DNA from: Pseudomonas asuensis
Lineage (GTDB): Bacteria; Pseudomonadota; Gammaproteobacteria; Pseudomonadales; Pseudomonadaceae
NCBI RefSeq assembly: GCF_014646755.1
Contig: NZ_BMNW01000008.1
Coordinates: forward strand, 248,001 to 312,000
Direction of reading: 5' to 3'
Length of the DNA: 64,000 nt
Both the position numbers and the translations under genes were made by a program. Under the pieces are notes generated by a model that saw nothing but the letters and a program-made list of their open reading frames with translations, was not told where the DNA came from and made no database searches. Positions 34,666 through 44,589 of this stretch are shown here, piece by piece (within the stretch, counting starts at the first letter, position 1; each line of letters opens with the position of its first letter).

Positions 34666-35601
34666 ATGAAAGGTTGCAATGCGTTACTACTGGCCCTGAG
34701 CTTAGGCGCCCCGCTTCTGGCCCAGGCGGCCGAGCCCGAGTCTTGCGCCACCGTTCGCTTTGCCGATGTCGGCTGGACCGACATTACCGTTACCACCGCT
34801 GTAACGTCCGAAATCCTGCAGTCGCTGGGCTACAAGACCAAGACCAACATGATCTCCGTTCCTGTCACTTACAAGTCGATGCAAAACAAGGATATCGATG
34901 TCTTCCTGGGTAACTGGATGCCAAGCATGGCGGCCGATATCAAGCCCTACAGTGACAACGGCAGTGTCGAAACCCTCCGCGCCAACCTCGAAGGAGCCAA
35001 ATACACCCTGGCAGTACCGCAGTACGTGTACGACGCCGGTGTAAAGACCTTTGCCGATATCGCCAAGAATGCCGACAAGTTTGACGGCAAGATCTATGGC
35101 ATTGAACCAGGCAATGACGGTAATCGCCTCATTCAAAGCATGATCGAAAAGAATGCCTTTGATCTGGGCACGTTCAAAATGGTCGAGTCCAGCGAAGCAG
35201 GCATGCTTTCCCAGGTGCAGCGCGCCGAGCGACGCAAGCAGTGGGTCGTTTTCCTGGGCTGGGAGCCGCATCCCATGAATACGCGCTTCAACATGAAGTA
35301 CCTGGAGGGCGGTGACGAATACTTTGGTCCAAACCTGGGCGGCGCCACGATTTACACCAATGTGCGCAAGGGTTACGTCCAGGAATGCCCGAACGTCGGC
35401 AAGCTACTGACCAACCTTAACTTCTCGCTGGATATGGAGAACCAGCTCATGGACGACGTACTCAATGGAGGAAAGAAGCCAGATGCCGCCGCGAAAGCAT
35501 GGCTAAAGGCAAACGCCCAGGTAGTGAGTACCTGGCTGGCCGGGGTAACGACTCGAGACGGCAAGCCCGCCTCCGACGTCATGGCCAAGCTCACGCAGTA
35601 A
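34666..35601 (+). CDS. choX: Choline ABC transporter, periplasmic binding protein
   Basis: 311 residues with a signal peptide MKGCNALLLALSLGAPLLAQA (cleaved near 21-22). It is the OpuAC/ProX-type substrate-binding fold: VRFADVGWTDITVTTAVTSEIL, the aromatic-cage block DVFLGNWMPSM and FLGWEPHPMN. It delivers choline to ChoW/ChoV. ATG 34666 follows AAGGAGA. It is the first gene of choX-choW-choV; a strong hairpin right after it (35611-35653) probably keeps binding-protein mRNA more abundant than that of the permease. Confidence 0.93.
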   Translation: MKGCNALLLALSLGAPLLAQAAEPESCATVRFADVGWTDITVTTAVTSEILQSLGYKTKTNMISVPVTYKSMQNKDIDVFLGNWMPSMAADIKPYSDNGSVETLRANLEGAKYTLAVPQYVYDAGVKTFADIAKNADKFDGKIYGIEPGNDGNRLIQSMIEKNAFDLGTFKMVESSEAGMLSQVQRAERRKQWVVFLGWEPHPMNTRFNMKYLEGGDEYFGPNLGGATIYTNVRKGYVQECPNVGKLLTNLNFSLDMENQLMDDVLNGGKKPDAAAKAWLKANAQVVSTWLAGVTTRDGKPASDVMAKLTQ

Positions 35602-35610
35602 CCACCCCAA

Positions 35611-35653
35611 CGACCTGGACAGCCCGGCCGCTAAAGGCGGGCTATCCAGGTCG
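35611..35653 (+). promoter_or_regulatory. Intercistronic hairpin choX-choW
   Basis: A 16-bp stem with one mismatch (35611-35626 pairing with 35638-35653; outer part CGACCTGGA/TCCAGGTCG) and an 11-base loop, no T-run. This is a typical place for a stabilising or partial-termination stem-loop between binding-protein and permease genes. Confidence 0.7.
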
Positions 35654-35689
35654 CTGGATTGTTGATACTCAACTCCAGGGATTCTATCT

Positions 35690-36532
35690 ATGTTCCTTAC
35701 CGACCATAAGCTCCCGCTGGGGCAAGCCATTTCCGATTTTGTCGACTGGCTGATCATGAACTTCTCGGGATTCTTCGATCTTATTTCCGATGCCCTTTCC
35801 ACCGTCATCTCAAGCACCACGGGAGCCCTGCTCTGGTTTAATCCCCTGGCCCTGACCGCCATCCTCGTGGCGCTGGTCTATTTCATTCAACGCAGCATTG
35901 CCCTCGCGCTGTTTGCCGCCGCTTCACTACTCCTGATCATTAACCTGGGCTACTGGCAGGAAACCATCGAAACCCTGTCGCAAGTCATCTTCGCAACGCT
36001 TGTGTGCATTGCCATTGGCGTACCGCTGGGCATCGTAGCCGCCCACAAACCCTGGTTCTCTGCCGCGATACGTCCATTGCTGGACCTTATGCAGACCGTA
36101 CCGACCTTCGTGTACCTGATCCCAACACTGACCCTATTTGGTCTGGGCGTCGTACCGGGCCTGATCTCTACTGTGATCTTCGCCATCGCCGCCCCGATCC
36201 GCCTGACCTGCCTGGGCATTCAGGATGTTCCCGAAGAGCTGATGGATGCCGGCAAGGCCTTTGGCTGCTCACGCTGGCAGCTCCTGACACGCATCGAGCT
36301 GCCTTACGCCATGCCCAGCATCGGTGCAGGCATCACGCAATGCATCATGCTGTCACTGTCGATGGTGGTTATTGCGGCCCTCGTGGGCGCTGACGGCCTC
36401 GGTAAACCCGTGGTAAATGCCCTGAATACCGCTGATATCGCCCTAGGCTTCGAAGCGGGCCTGGCCATCGTACTGCTGGCCATTCTGCTCGACCGTGTCT
36501 GCAAGCAGCGTAATGCCAGAGGAGAACATTGA
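35690..36532 (+). CDS. choW: Choline ABC transporter, permease
   Basis: 280-residue inner-membrane protein of the OpuAB/ProW type with about six to seven helices. The permease EAA-type loop is LMDAGKAFGCSRWQLLTRIELPYAMPSIGAGI (about 184-215), preceded by the conserved QTVPTFVYLIPTLTLFG. The stop overlaps the choV start (TGATG), showing translational coupling. Confidence 0.93.
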   Translation: MFLTDHKLPLGQAISDFVDWLIMNFSGFFDLISDALSTVISSTTGALLWFNPLALTAILVALVYFIQRSIALALFAAASLLLIINLGYWQETIETLSQVIFATLVCIAIGVPLGIVAAHKPWFSAAIRPLLDLMQTVPTFVYLIPTLTLFGLGVVPGLISTVIFAIAAPIRLTCLGIQDVPEELMDAGKAFGCSRWQLLTRIELPYAMPSIGAGITQCIMLSLSMVVIAALVGADGLGKPVVNALNTADIALGFEAGLAIVLLAILLDRVCKQRNARGEH

Positions 36533-37767
36533 TGAGCGCAATCCGTTTCGAGAATGTCGATGTCATCTTCGGCAAGCAGCCCAAGCAGGCCGTCGAACTG
36601 CTGGCTAAGGGGCTTGGCCGAGCTGAGATCTTCGAGAAGACCGGTCAGGTACTAGGTGTAGAAAATGCCTGTCTGGAGGTTCAGAAAGGTGAGATCTGCG
36701 TCCTTATGGGGCTGTCGGGCTCGGGTAAATCCAGCCTGCTGCGCTGCATCAACGGCCTTAATACCGTCAGTCGCGGACGCCTGCTCATCGAGCACAACGG
36801 CAATGAAGTGGACATCGCCAACTGCTCGCCCTCAACCCTTAAAGAAATGCGCACCTCGCGCATTGCCATGGTATTCCAGAAATTTGCCCTCATGCCCTGG
36901 CTGACCGTCGCGGAAAATGTTGGATTCGGTCTGGAAATGCAGGGCCGCTCCAATGCCGAGCGCAAGAAAATCATCGATGAAAAGTTGGAGCTGGTGGGCC
37001 TCTCCCAGTGGCGCAACAGCAAGCCCTCTGCCCTGTCGGGTGGCATGCAGCAGCGCGTAGGACTGGCACGCGCCCTGGCCATGGATGCCGACATCCTATT
37101 GATGGATGAGCCTTTCTCTGCACTCGACCCACTGATTCGTCAGCAACTCCAGGATGAGCTGCTGGCCCTGCAAAGCAAGGTCAACAAAACCATTGTGTTT
37201 GTCAGCCACGACCTTGATGAAGCGCTCAAGCTCGGCACCAACATCGCCATCATGAAGGATGGACGCATCATTCAGCACGGCAGACCCGAGGATATCGTAC
37301 TCAACCCGGCAGACGACTACGTGCGGACCTTTGTAGCCCACACCAACCCGCTTAACGTGCTGTGTGGCTACAGCCTTATGAAGCCGATCGAGCAGTGCCG
37401 TCGCGAGGGTAACGAACTCTGCCTGGATAGCACCCGTGACTATTGGGCCAGCCTGAGCGATGCGCGCAATGTCAAATCACTGCGTCGCAGCGGCGACAGT
37501 GTCAGCGTGCAGCGCTGGACGCCGGGCGAGCCAGTCGAGGCGCTCAAGCGCCAGCCTACCCTGGTCGACGCCAGTATCCGGATGCGTGATGCGCTGGAGA
37601 TCCGTTACCACACCGGCAACAAGCTGATCCTTCAACAAAATGGCTGCGTGGTAGGTATTCTTGGAGATACCGAGCTCTATCATGCCCTCTTGGGTAAAAA
37701 CCTGGAAAAAGGTCATGAGGAGTCCGAGGTGACTCCTCTACCCACCACCTTTTCCCAAGCAGGCTGA
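36532..37767 (+). CDS. choV: Choline ABC transporter, ATPase
   Basis: 411 residues. ProV/OpuAA-type ATPase: Walker A GLSGSGKSS (about 60-68), the Q-loop VFQKFALMPW, signature LSGGMQQR, Walker B ILLMDEP and the H-loop VSHD. It carries the family's long N-terminal region (GKQPKQAVELLAKGLGRAEIFEKTG) and a C-terminal CBS-like regulatory part (about 280-400). The ATG is at 36532 overlapping choW, with GAGGAG upstream. A hairpin (37825-37858) follows. Confidence 0.93.
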   Translation: MSAIRFENVDVIFGKQPKQAVELLAKGLGRAEIFEKTGQVLGVENACLEVQKGEICVLMGLSGSGKSSLLRCINGLNTVSRGRLLIEHNGNEVDIANCSPSTLKEMRTSRIAMVFQKFALMPWLTVAENVGFGLEMQGRSNAERKKIIDEKLELVGLSQWRNSKPSALSGGMQQRVGLARALAMDADILLMDEPFSALDPLIRQQLQDELLALQSKVNKTIVFVSHDLDEALKLGTNIAIMKDGRIIQHGRPEDIVLNPADDYVRTFVAHTNPLNVLCGYSLMKPIEQCRREGNELCLDSTRDYWASLSDARNVKSLRRSGDSVSVQRWTPGEPVEALKRQPTLVDASIRMRDALEIRYHTGNKLILQQNGCVVGILGDTELYHALLGKNLEKGHEESEVTPLPTTFSQAG

Positions 37768-37824
37768 CCCTTGATTTGCCGCTCGCCAGGGCGGCTTCAA
37801 TCCTTCTGACATAAGCTTTTCGAT

Positions 37825-37858
37825 GACTCTGGGCCTTGTATCTACAGGGCCCAAAGTC
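37825..37858 (+). terminator. Hairpin between choV and betI
   Basis: GACT-c-TGGGCC pairs with GGCCCA-a-AGTC around a 12-base loop. No T-run follows, so termination is possible but not assured. Confidence 0.45.
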
Positions 37859-37887
37859 AGTCTACGCACGCCTCAAGGTTTTTATTG

Positions 37888-37901
37888 ATTGATCGTTCAA
37901 T
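37888..37901. promoter_or_regulatory. BetI operator candidate
   Basis: ATTGA-TCGT-TCAAT inverted repeat, with a further ATTGA directly before it (37884), 60 bases upstream of betI in the betI-betB-betA promoter region. Choline-responsive BetI is known to repress its own operon through a site with this kind of TTGA/TCAA symmetry. Confidence 0.65.
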
Positions 37902-37960
37902 TAAAAAACAGTAGACTGAAAATAACTCAGGTGATGCGTGAATGCGAGGAGATAACCGCA

Positions 37961-38554
37961 ATGCCAAAAGTCGGCATGCAACCTATCCGTCGTTCCCAGC
38001 TGATTGCTGCCACGCTGGAAGCGGTTGACGAAGTCGGAATGAGCGAGGCGAGCATCGCCCTCATTGCCAAGAAGGCCGGTGTATCCAACGGGATCATCAG
38101 TCACTACTTCCAGGACAAGAACGGCCTGCTCGAAGCGACCATGCGCCATCTGATGTCAGCATTGCGCACTGCGGTTCGCGAGCGTCGCGCCACGCTGACC
38201 GATAACAGCCCGCGCGCCCACCTGCGCGCCATCATCGAAGGCAATTTCGACGATACCCAGGTTAACGGCCCAGCCATGAAAACCTGGTTGGCCTTCTGGG
38301 CCAGCAGCATGCACCAGCCGTCCCTGCATCGCCTGCAACGTATCAACGATGCACGGCTGTATTCAAACTTGTGCTGTGAATTCCACAAGGCGCTCCCCGC
38401 CCGGGAAGCCCGTCGTGCCGCTCGTGGCCTGGCCGCCATCATCGATGGTCTTTGGCTGCGCGGCGCACTGGCTGGCGGCAAGTTCGATATCGACGAAGCG
38501 CTACGCATTGCCTTCGATTATCTAGACCAGCAGCTGGCCCGTACGGCCGACTGA
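37961..38554 (+). CDS. betI: Choline-responsive TetR-type repressor
   Basis: 197 residues, exactly the BetI length. The N-terminal helix-turn-helix ([48 protein letters not shown]) and the BetI C-terminal domain ([32 protein letters not shown]) are clear. The start is ATG 37961 after CGAGGAG; upstream in-frame residues were rejected. It represses betIBA until choline is present. betB starts 18 bases after its stop. Confidence 0.95.
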   Translation: MPKVGMQPIRRSQLIAATLEAVDEVGMSEASIALIAKKAGVSNGIISHYFQDKNGLLEATMRHLMSALRTAVRERRATLTDNSPRAHLRAIIEGNFDDTQVNGPAMKTWLAFWASSMHQPSLHRLQRINDARLYSNLCCEFHKALPAREARRAARGLAAIIDGLWLRGALAGGKFDIDEALRIAFDYLDQQLARTAD

Positions 38555-38571
38555 AAAGGGAGAGAATCATC

Positions 38572-40044
38572 ATGACCCAGCTCGACACTCAAAAGCTCTA
38601 TATCGGTGGCGGTTACGTCGACGCCACCAGCGGCAAAACCTTCCAGGCTATCAATCCGGCTAACGGCGAAATCATTGCCGAGGTCCAACAGGCCAGCCGG
38701 GAAGACGTTGATCGTGCCGTGGCCAGTGCTGCCGAGGGCCAAAAGGTCTGGGCCGCCATGACGGCTATGCAGCGTTCCCGCATCTTACGCAAGGCTGTGG
38801 ATATCCTTCGCGAGCGCAACGACGAGCTGGCTGCTCTGGAAACCCTGGACACCGGCAAGCCGCTGACTGAAACCCAAGCCGTAGACATCGTGACCGGTGC
38901 CGATGTACTCGAATACTACGCGGGCCTGATCCCGGCACTGGAAGGCGAACAGATCCCGCTGCGCGATACCTCATTCGTCTATACCCGCCGCGAGCCGCTG
39001 GGCGTGGTCGCAGGCATTGGCGCCTGGAACTACCCGATCCAGATCGCCCTGTGGAAATCCGCCCCGGCCCTGGCCGCGGGCAACGCCATGATCTTCAAGC
39101 CCAGCGAAGTCACGCCCCTGACAGCGCTAAAGCTGGCTGAGATTTACACGGAAGCAGGTGTACCCGATGGTGTATTCAACGTGCTTAATGGTGCCGGCGC
39201 CGAAGTAGGCGTAGCCCTGACCGAGCACCCGGGTATCGAGAAGATCTCCTTTACCGGCGGCGTATCCACCGGCAAGAAGGTCATGGCCAGTGCTGCCGGC
39301 TCGACGCTCAAGGAAGTCACCATGGAGCTGGGCGGTAAGTCGCCGTTGATCATCTTCGAGGATGCCGACCTCGATCGCGCGGCCGACATTGCCATGATGG
39401 CCAATTTTTTCAGCACTGGGCAGGTATGCACCAACGGCACCCGCGTCTTTGTGCCGAGCGCCCTCAAGGAGCGTTTCGAGGCCAAGATCCTGGAGCGTGT
39501 ACAACGCGTTCGTCTGGGCGACCCGCAGGACCCAAACACCAACTTCGGCCCGCTGGTCAGCACCGCTCATATGGAAAACGTTCTGCGTTATATCGAGCAT
39601 GGTCGCAGCGAAGGTGCGCGTTTGCTGTGTGGTGGTGAGCGTGTTACCACCGGCGAGTTTGCCAACGGCTGCTACGTCGCGCCAACTGTCTTCACAGACT
39701 GCCGTGATGACATGACCATTGCTCGTGAAGAAATCTTTGGTCCCGTCATGAGCATCCTGGCGTACGACACCGAGGAAGAAGTGATCCGCCGCGCCAACGA
39801 TACTGAATATGGCTTGGCGGCCGGCCTGGTTACCAAGGACCTCGCCCGTGCTCATCGCGTCATTCATCGCCTGGAAGCCGGTATCTGCTGGATCAACACC
39901 TGGGGCGAGTCCCCAGCCGAGATGCCAGTCGGTGGTTACAAGCATTCCGGCGTAGGCCGAGAGAATGGCCTTGTTACCCTAGGCAACTACACCCGCATCA
40001 AGTCCGTACAAGTTGAGCTAGGCGACTACGCCTCGATCTTCTAA
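38572..40044 (+). CDS. betB: Betaine aldehyde dehydrogenase
   Basis: 490 residues. NAD(P)+-dependent oxidation of betaine aldehyde to glycine betaine in the cytosol. The catalytic cysteine is in [13 protein letters not shown], the general-base glutamate in MELGGKSP, and the cofactor loop in [13 protein letters not shown] 38572 with GGGAGAG upstream gives the standard length. It forms a unit with betI and betA. Confidence 0.96.
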   Translation: MTQLDTQKLYIGGGYVDATSGKTFQAINPANGEIIAEVQQASREDVDRAVASAAEGQKVWAAMTAMQRSRILRKAVDILRERNDELAALETLDTGKPLTETQAVDIVTGADVLEYYAGLIPALEGEQIPLRDTSFVYTRREPLGVVAGIGAWNYPIQIALWKSAPALAAGNAMIFKPSEVTPLTALKLAEIYTEAGVPDGVFNVLNGAGAEVGVALTEHPGIEKISFTGGVSTGKKVMASAAGSTLKEVTMELGGKSPLIIFEDADLDRAADIAMMANFFSTGQVCTNGTRVFVPSALKERFEAKILERVQRVRLGDPQDPNTNFGPLVSTAHMENVLRYIEHGRSEGARLLCGGERVTTGEFANGCYVAPTVFTDCRDDMTIAREEIFGPVMSILAYDTEEEVIRRANDTEYGLAAGLVTKDLARAHRVIHRLEAGICWINTWGESPAEMPVGGYKHSGVGRENGLVTLGNYTRIKSVQVELGDYASIF

Positions 40045-40060
40045 ACCGCATCATTGCTAC

Positions 40061-40095
40061 CCGTAGGGTGGGTTGGCCCAAGGGCATAACCCACC
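40061..40095. repeat. REP-like palindrome between betB and betA
   Basis: GGTGGGTT (40067-40074) and AACCCACC (40088-40095) form a perfect 8-bp stem, preceded by GTAG. It is of the GTGGGTT...AACCCAC type of extragenic palindrome common in pseudomonads; a degenerate relative is at 27294-27325. Confidence 0.65.
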
Positions 40096-40158
40096 GTTTT
40101 CGAGCGAGCCGCTGCGTCATGCAGTCAATCTCGCCGCTCTTTACGGAGGAATGCCACC

Positions 40159-41883
40159 ATGGCTAAAGAGTTCGACTACATCATCATCGGTGCTGGTTCT
40201 GCTGGTAATGTCCTGGCAACCCGTCTGACCGAAGACAAGGACGTAAACGTCCTGCTGCTGGAAGCGGGTGGCCCTGACTATCGCCTCGATTTCCGCACCC
40301 AGATGCCGGCCGCATTGGCTTATCCACTGCAGGGGACCCAGTACAATTGGGCATACCAAACTGACCCCGAGCCGTATATGAACAATCGCCGGATGGAGTG
40401 CGGCCGTGGCAAAGGTCTAGGTGGCTCCTCGCTAATCAACGGCATGTGTTACATCCGTGGCAACGCGATGGACTTCGACGGTTGGGCCAAGCTTGATGGC
40501 CTGGAAGACTGGACATACCTCGACTGCCTGCCCTATTTCCGCAAGGCGGAAACCCGTGATGTCGGCCCCAACGACTACCACGGCGGCGACGGCCCCGTAT
40601 CAGTTACGACGTCCAAGCCCGGCGTGAATCCTCTATTCGAAGCCATGATCGAGGCTGGCGTACAGGCCGGCTATCCTCGTACAGAAGACCTGAACGGTTA
40701 TCAGCAGGAAGGCTTTGGTCCAATGGACCGCACTGTGACGCCTAATGGCCGTCGCGCCAGTACTGCACGTGGGTACCTGGATCAGGCGAAGGGCTGCCCG
40801 AACCTGACCATCATCACTCATGCCACTACAGACCGTATTCTATTTAGTGGCAAGCGCGCCACCGGCGTTGCCTTCCTGGAAGGTAACAGCAATGAGATCA
40901 CTACCGTCCATGCAACCCGCGAGGTATTGCTCTGCGCTGGCGCCATCGCCTCGCCGCAGATCCTCCAGCGCTCCGGTGTAGGCGCCAGCGACCTGCTACG
41001 CCAGTTCGATATTCCGCTTGTGCATGATTTGCCAGGAGTTGGCCAAAACCTGCAAGACCACCTGGAAATGTATCTGCAATACGAGTGCAAGCAGCCCGTT
41101 TCCTTGTACCCGGCGCTCAAGTGGTACAACCAGCCGCAGATTGGGCTGGAATGGATGCTCAAAGGTACAGGCATTGGCGCCAGTAACCACTTCGAGGCAG
41201 GCGGTTTTATTCGCTCCAGTGATGAATTCGAGTGGCCGAATATTCAGTATCACTTCCTGCCAATCGCCATTAACTACAACGGTAGCAATGCTATCGAGGC
41301 TCATGGCTTCCAGGCTCACGTTGGCTCCATGCGCTCGCCGAGCCGTGGCCGCGTCCACCTGAAGTCACGCGATCCGCGCCAACACCCCAGCATCCTGTTC
41401 AACTACATGAGCAGCGAGCAGGACTGGCAGGAATTCCGTGACAGCATTCGTCTCACCCGCGAGATCATGCACCAGCCGGCACTCGATCCCTATCGTGGCC
41501 GCGAGCTGAACCCAGGTGCAGATTGTGTAACAGATGCCCAATTGGATGAATTTGTGCGTCAGCACGCTGAAACGGCCTACCACCCCTCCTGTACCAATAA
41601 GATGGGTACCGATGACATGGCCGTAGTCGATGGGCAAGGCCGTGTACATGGCCTTGAAGGCCTGCGCGTGGTGGATGCGTCGATCATGCCGCTGATTATC
41701 ACCGGCAACCTCAACGCTACTACCATCATGATCGGTGAAAAGATTGCAGATCATATTCGCGGTCGCCAGCCACTGGCCCGTAGTACGGCCTCCTACTACA
41801 CGGCAAACGGTGCTCCAGTACGCCAAGCATCAGCTCAAAGCGAAAAAATAGAAAATAAAGTAAATTCACCGGTTTACAACTGA
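40159..41883 (+). CDS. betA: Choline dehydrogenase
   Basis: 574 residues. FAD-dependent GMC oxidoreductase at the inner membrane that oxidises choline to betaine aldehyde and can carry on to betaine. The N-terminal ADP-binding [13 protein letters not shown] (8-20), GMC signature [15 protein letters not shown], and C-terminal HPSCTNKMG and [15 protein letters not shown] blocks are present. ATG 40159 follows GGAGGA. The promoter of the downstream tRNA-Thr gene overlaps its last codons. Confidence 0.95.
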   Translation: MAKEFDYIIIGAGSAGNVLATRLTEDKDVNVLLLEAGGPDYRLDFRTQMPAALAYPLQGTQYNWAYQTDPEPYMNNRRMECGRGKGLGGSSLINGMCYIRGNAMDFDGWAKLDGLEDWTYLDCLPYFRKAETRDVGPNDYHGGDGPVSVTTSKPGVNPLFEAMIEAGVQAGYPRTEDLNGYQQEGFGPMDRTVTPNGRRASTARGYLDQAKGCPNLTIITHATTDRILFSGKRATGVAFLEGNSNEITTVHATREVLLCAGAIASPQILQRSGVGASDLLRQFDIPLVHDLPGVGQNLQDHLEMYLQYECKQPVSLYPALKWYNQPQIGLEWMLKGTGIGASNHFEAGGFIRSSDEFEWPNIQYHFLPIAINYNGSNAIEAHGFQAHVGSMRSPSRGRVHLKSRDPRQHPSILFNYMSSEQDWQEFRDSIRLTREIMHQPALDPYRGRELNPGADCVTDAQLDEFVRQHAETAYHPSCTNKMGTDDMAVVDGQGRVHGLEGLRVVDASIMPLIITGNLNATTIMIGEKIADHIRGRQPLARSTASYYTANGAPVRQASAQSEKIENKVNSPVYN

Positions 41884-41900
41884 TTTAGAATCCTTATAAT
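41873..41900 (+). promoter_or_regulatory. Sigma-70 promoter of tRNA-Thr
   Basis: TTTACA (41873-41878), 16-base spacer, perfect TATAAT (41895-41900), followed by a GC-rich discriminator GCGCTCC. The -35 box lies in the last codons of betA. Confidence 0.85.
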
Positions 41901-41913
41901 GCGCTCCATTGAT

Positions 41914-41989
<76 letters not shown>

Positions 41990-41997
41990 TCAAATTC

Positions 41998-42028
41998 AAA
42001 GGCTCGCAGAAATGCGGGCCTTTTTATT
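41998..42028 (+). terminator. Terminator of tRNA-Thr
   Basis: AAAGGCTCGCA, loop GAAA, TGCGGGCCTTTTT, then ATTTT. Confidence 0.9.
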
Positions 42029-42194
42029 TTGCGTCTAAATAAGCCAAACCACTTAAAAATTTCGGTTCGGCCGCTTTTTTTCATAGATGAAACATTTTGT
42101 TTCATCTTGCAGACGCTACGTCCTTATCTATTGAAACCTCGCCCTGTGTATCGCACTCAGGTGTATTGAGATACAAGAAGAAGAGAGGTTAGCG

Positions 42195-42284
42195 ATGTTT
42201 AAAGCAATATTGAGGTTCCTGAAAACACCTGTCGATAATGCTGCATTCGACTGGTTAGGCGATATAGAAGGACGCCACGAATAA
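42195..42284 (+). CDS. Possible 29-residue small protein
   Basis: ATG 42195 is preceded by AGAGAGG at 6-7 bases. The product is MFKAILRFLKTPVDNAAFDW followed by LGDIEGRHE. It has a basic/hydrophobic N-terminal amphipathic helix and an acidic tail, which looks like a real small protein. No family is recognised. It lies alone between tRNA-Thr and the DUF808 gene. Confidence 0.4.
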   Translation: MFKAILRFLKTPVDNAAFDWLGDIEGRHE

Positions 42285-42504
42285 CGCTCCTACTGAGCGA
42301 GGCGCTGTTCAAGCATTGGGAGTAAGCAGCACGTAGCAATAGCCGTGCCTCACCCGATCAGCCCTCACTCCTCCGCTTCTGTTTCTTGAGTATCTCCACT
42401 GCCCGGCTCACTTATACTGGCGCCGCCTCGCTATCAAGTGAGCGCCAAAGCCATCGCTGGCTGGTTGCAGAGTGAAAGAACATTCAACTTAGAAGGAAAC
42501 TGTT

Positions 42505-43440
42505 GTGGCCGCAGGTAGTTTTTTTGCCCTTTTCGACGACATCGCCACAGTGCTAGATGACGTCGCTGTCATGTCCAAGGTGGCTGCAAAAAAGACAGCC
42601 GGCGTATTGGGTGATGATCTTGCACTCAATGCGCAGCAGGTTACCGGCATTAAGGCAGAGCGAGAGCTGCCTGTTGTCTGGGCCGTAGGTAAAGGCTCTC
42701 TGATTAACAAAGCCATTCTGGTTCCCGCCGCGCTGCTCATCAGCGCCTTTGCGCCCTGGCTAGTAACGCCTCTTTTAATGCTTGGCGGTGCGTACCTCTG
42801 CTTCGAGGGCACTGAAAAGCTTGCGCACAAATTTCTGCCCTCTCACGACCATGACGCTTCAGAGCACGTAAAAGCCGTTGCCGATCCGAACATTGATCTT
42901 GTGGCCTACGAAAAAGAAAAAATCCGCGGGGCCGTTCGGACAGACTTTATTCTGAGCGCAGAAATTATCGCCATTACCTTGGGTATTGTGGCTGAAGCAT
43001 CGCTCATGCAACAAGTTGTGGTCATGTCCCTGATTGCGATAGCAATGACTGTTGGCGTGTATGGTCTGGTCGCTGGCATTGTAAAGCTGGACGATCTTGG
43101 ACTTTATTTATCCAAGCGCGGCGGCTCGGCTGTACAGGCGATAGGGCGAGGCCTTGTTAGTGCGGCCCCAATGTTGATGAAGGGCCTGTCCGTTGTCGGA
43201 ACGATCGCCATGTTCATGGTGGGCGGTGGCATTCTGACTCATGGCATCCCAGCCCTGCATCATCTGATCGAAGCCCTGGAACATACGGCCGCAGGCGTGC
43301 CGGCAATCGGCCCCGTTCTAGGCGCACTGACGCCTACTCTTTTCAATATCATCTTCGGTATTCTGGCTGGCGCAGTGGTCATGATTCTTGTTGGAATCGT
43401 CAGCAGGCTGTTCCGCCGTAAGCAGCCTGTAGGCCACTAG
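42505..43440 (+). CDS. DUF808 (YedI) family inner-membrane protein
   Basis: 311 residues. Start is GTG 42505, with AGAAGGA upstream and no better ATG. It begins [40 protein letters not shown], the DUF808 signature. Several hydrophobic helices follow: about 75-97, 147-165, 170-190, 228-245 and 280-303. The function of the family is unknown. It appears monocistronic. Confidence 0.9.
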   Translation: MAAGSFFALFDDIATVLDDVAVMSKVAAKKTAGVLGDDLALNAQQVTGIKAERELPVVWAVGKGSLINKAILVPAALLISAFAPWLVTPLLMLGGAYLCFEGTEKLAHKFLPSHDHDASEHVKAVADPNIDLVAYEKEKIRGAVRTDFILSAEIIAITLGIVAEASLMQQVVVMSLIAIAMTVGVYGLVAGIVKLDDLGLYLSKRGGSAVQAIGRGLVSAAPMLMKGLSVVGTIAMFMVGGGILTHGIPALHHLIEALEHTAAGVPAIGPVLGALTPTLFNIIFGILAGAVVMILVGIVSRLFRRKQPVGH

Positions 43441-43517
43441 ATGCTACCTCGTTAAAATGCAGGACAATGGCAAGCTCAGGTGATACAACCACCTGTCGCT
43501 TGCCGTTAACCTCTGCC

Positions 43518-44450
43518 ATGAGCCGTAAACTTCGCGTTCACTCGTCCGCTATTCATTACTTCGACATGGTGCGTCGCTGCCGCTCCATTCGCGAAGCCGC
43601 CCGCCGCCTGAACGTGGCGTCATCCGCGGTAAACCGGCAAATACTTAAACTGGAAGACGAACTTGGCGCGCCGCTATTTGAAAGATTGCCGGGTGGGCTT
43701 CAGCTGACCTCCGCAGGCGAGGTATTTGCTCGTCATGTTACCGTCGTGCTGCAGGATGTCGAACGGGTTAGCTCAGAGCTGGATGCCATGGCGGGCATTA
43801 GAACCGGCCATGTAGAGATTGCCACCGTTGAAGGACTGACAAGCGATTTACTGCCTTGTGTACTGGATGCGCTATATGCCCGTTATCCGCGCGTCACGGT
43901 AGGTGTTATGACGTTAGGCTCGCAGGCTGTACCGGAAGCCATTACCAGCGGTGCCGTGGATATCGGATTGGCATTTGGTCTGCAGCGCCATCCTGATCTA
44001 CAGCAGATGAGGGTCGGGCATTTTCACGTTGGCGCGATTATGGCCCCTGATCATCCTCTGGCGTCTAGAACAGAGGTCAGTTTTGCAACCTGTGCCGAAC
44101 ACCGCCTGATCCTGGCCAAGCCAGATCTTTCAATCCATCATTTACTAAGCACGTTAATTCGGAAAACCGCCCTGCCCCATAAGCCCGCCTTGGAAACCAG
44201 CTCTCTGGAGCTGGCACGACAACTCGCACGGCGAGGGGCTGGCATTGCTTTTCAGACACGTATTGGAATAGAGGCTGACTTAGCAGCCAAGACCCTAATA
44301 CATCTCCCCTTAAGCGACAATGGGGGTCTACAAAGCGATCTTGGCGTGTATGTCCGTAATAATCGCCACCTTCCTGTTGCCGTCGATGCGTTTGTGCGCG
44401 CCCTAAGCGAAGAAATCACCCATAGGGAAGGCCTACTAAAACAGAAATGA
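43518..44450 (+). CDS. LysR-type transcriptional regulator
   Basis: 310 residues. The N-terminal winged helix (SSAIHYFDMVRRCRSIREAARRLNVASSAVNRQILKLEDELGAPLFERL, about 9-57) is followed by a periplasmic-binding-protein-like effector domain (about 90-300). ATG 43518 is chosen because the HTH begins shortly after; the ribosome-binding site is weak. It is 139 bases upstream of the urate hydroxylase gene on the same strand, so it may control it, but the effector is unknown. Confidence 0.88.
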   Translation: MSRKLRVHSSAIHYFDMVRRCRSIREAARRLNVASSAVNRQILKLEDELGAPLFERLPGGLQLTSAGEVFARHVTVVLQDVERVSSELDAMAGIRTGHVEIATVEGLTSDLLPCVLDALYARYPRVTVGVMTLGSQAVPEAITSGAVDIGLAFGLQRHPDLQQMRVGHFHVGAIMAPDHPLASRTEVSFATCAEHRLILAKPDLSIHHLLSTLIRKTALPHKPALETSSLELARQLARRGAGIAFQTRIGIEADLAAKTLIHLPLSDNGGLQSDLGVYVRNNRHLPVAVDAFVRALSEEITHREGLLKQK

Positions 44451-44589
44451 GTTAAATCCTGATGCCGTTTTGGCAACAGCGTGAGCGATATTCTGTGCTT
44501 TGGTGATCGCCTTAAAGTAAGTAATACTCCGACGTAACGACTTGGATGGCGTGCTAAGGCTCGCCACAAGCCTTTCATGAGGGCACGCC

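Noticed and set aside
34109..34669. 186-codon open frame in the gbdR-choX gap
   Set aside because: Composition is Arg/Ser/Pro/Gly-rich with no recognisable domain or good ribosome-binding site, and it runs through the choX start; probably a G+C-rich chance frame.
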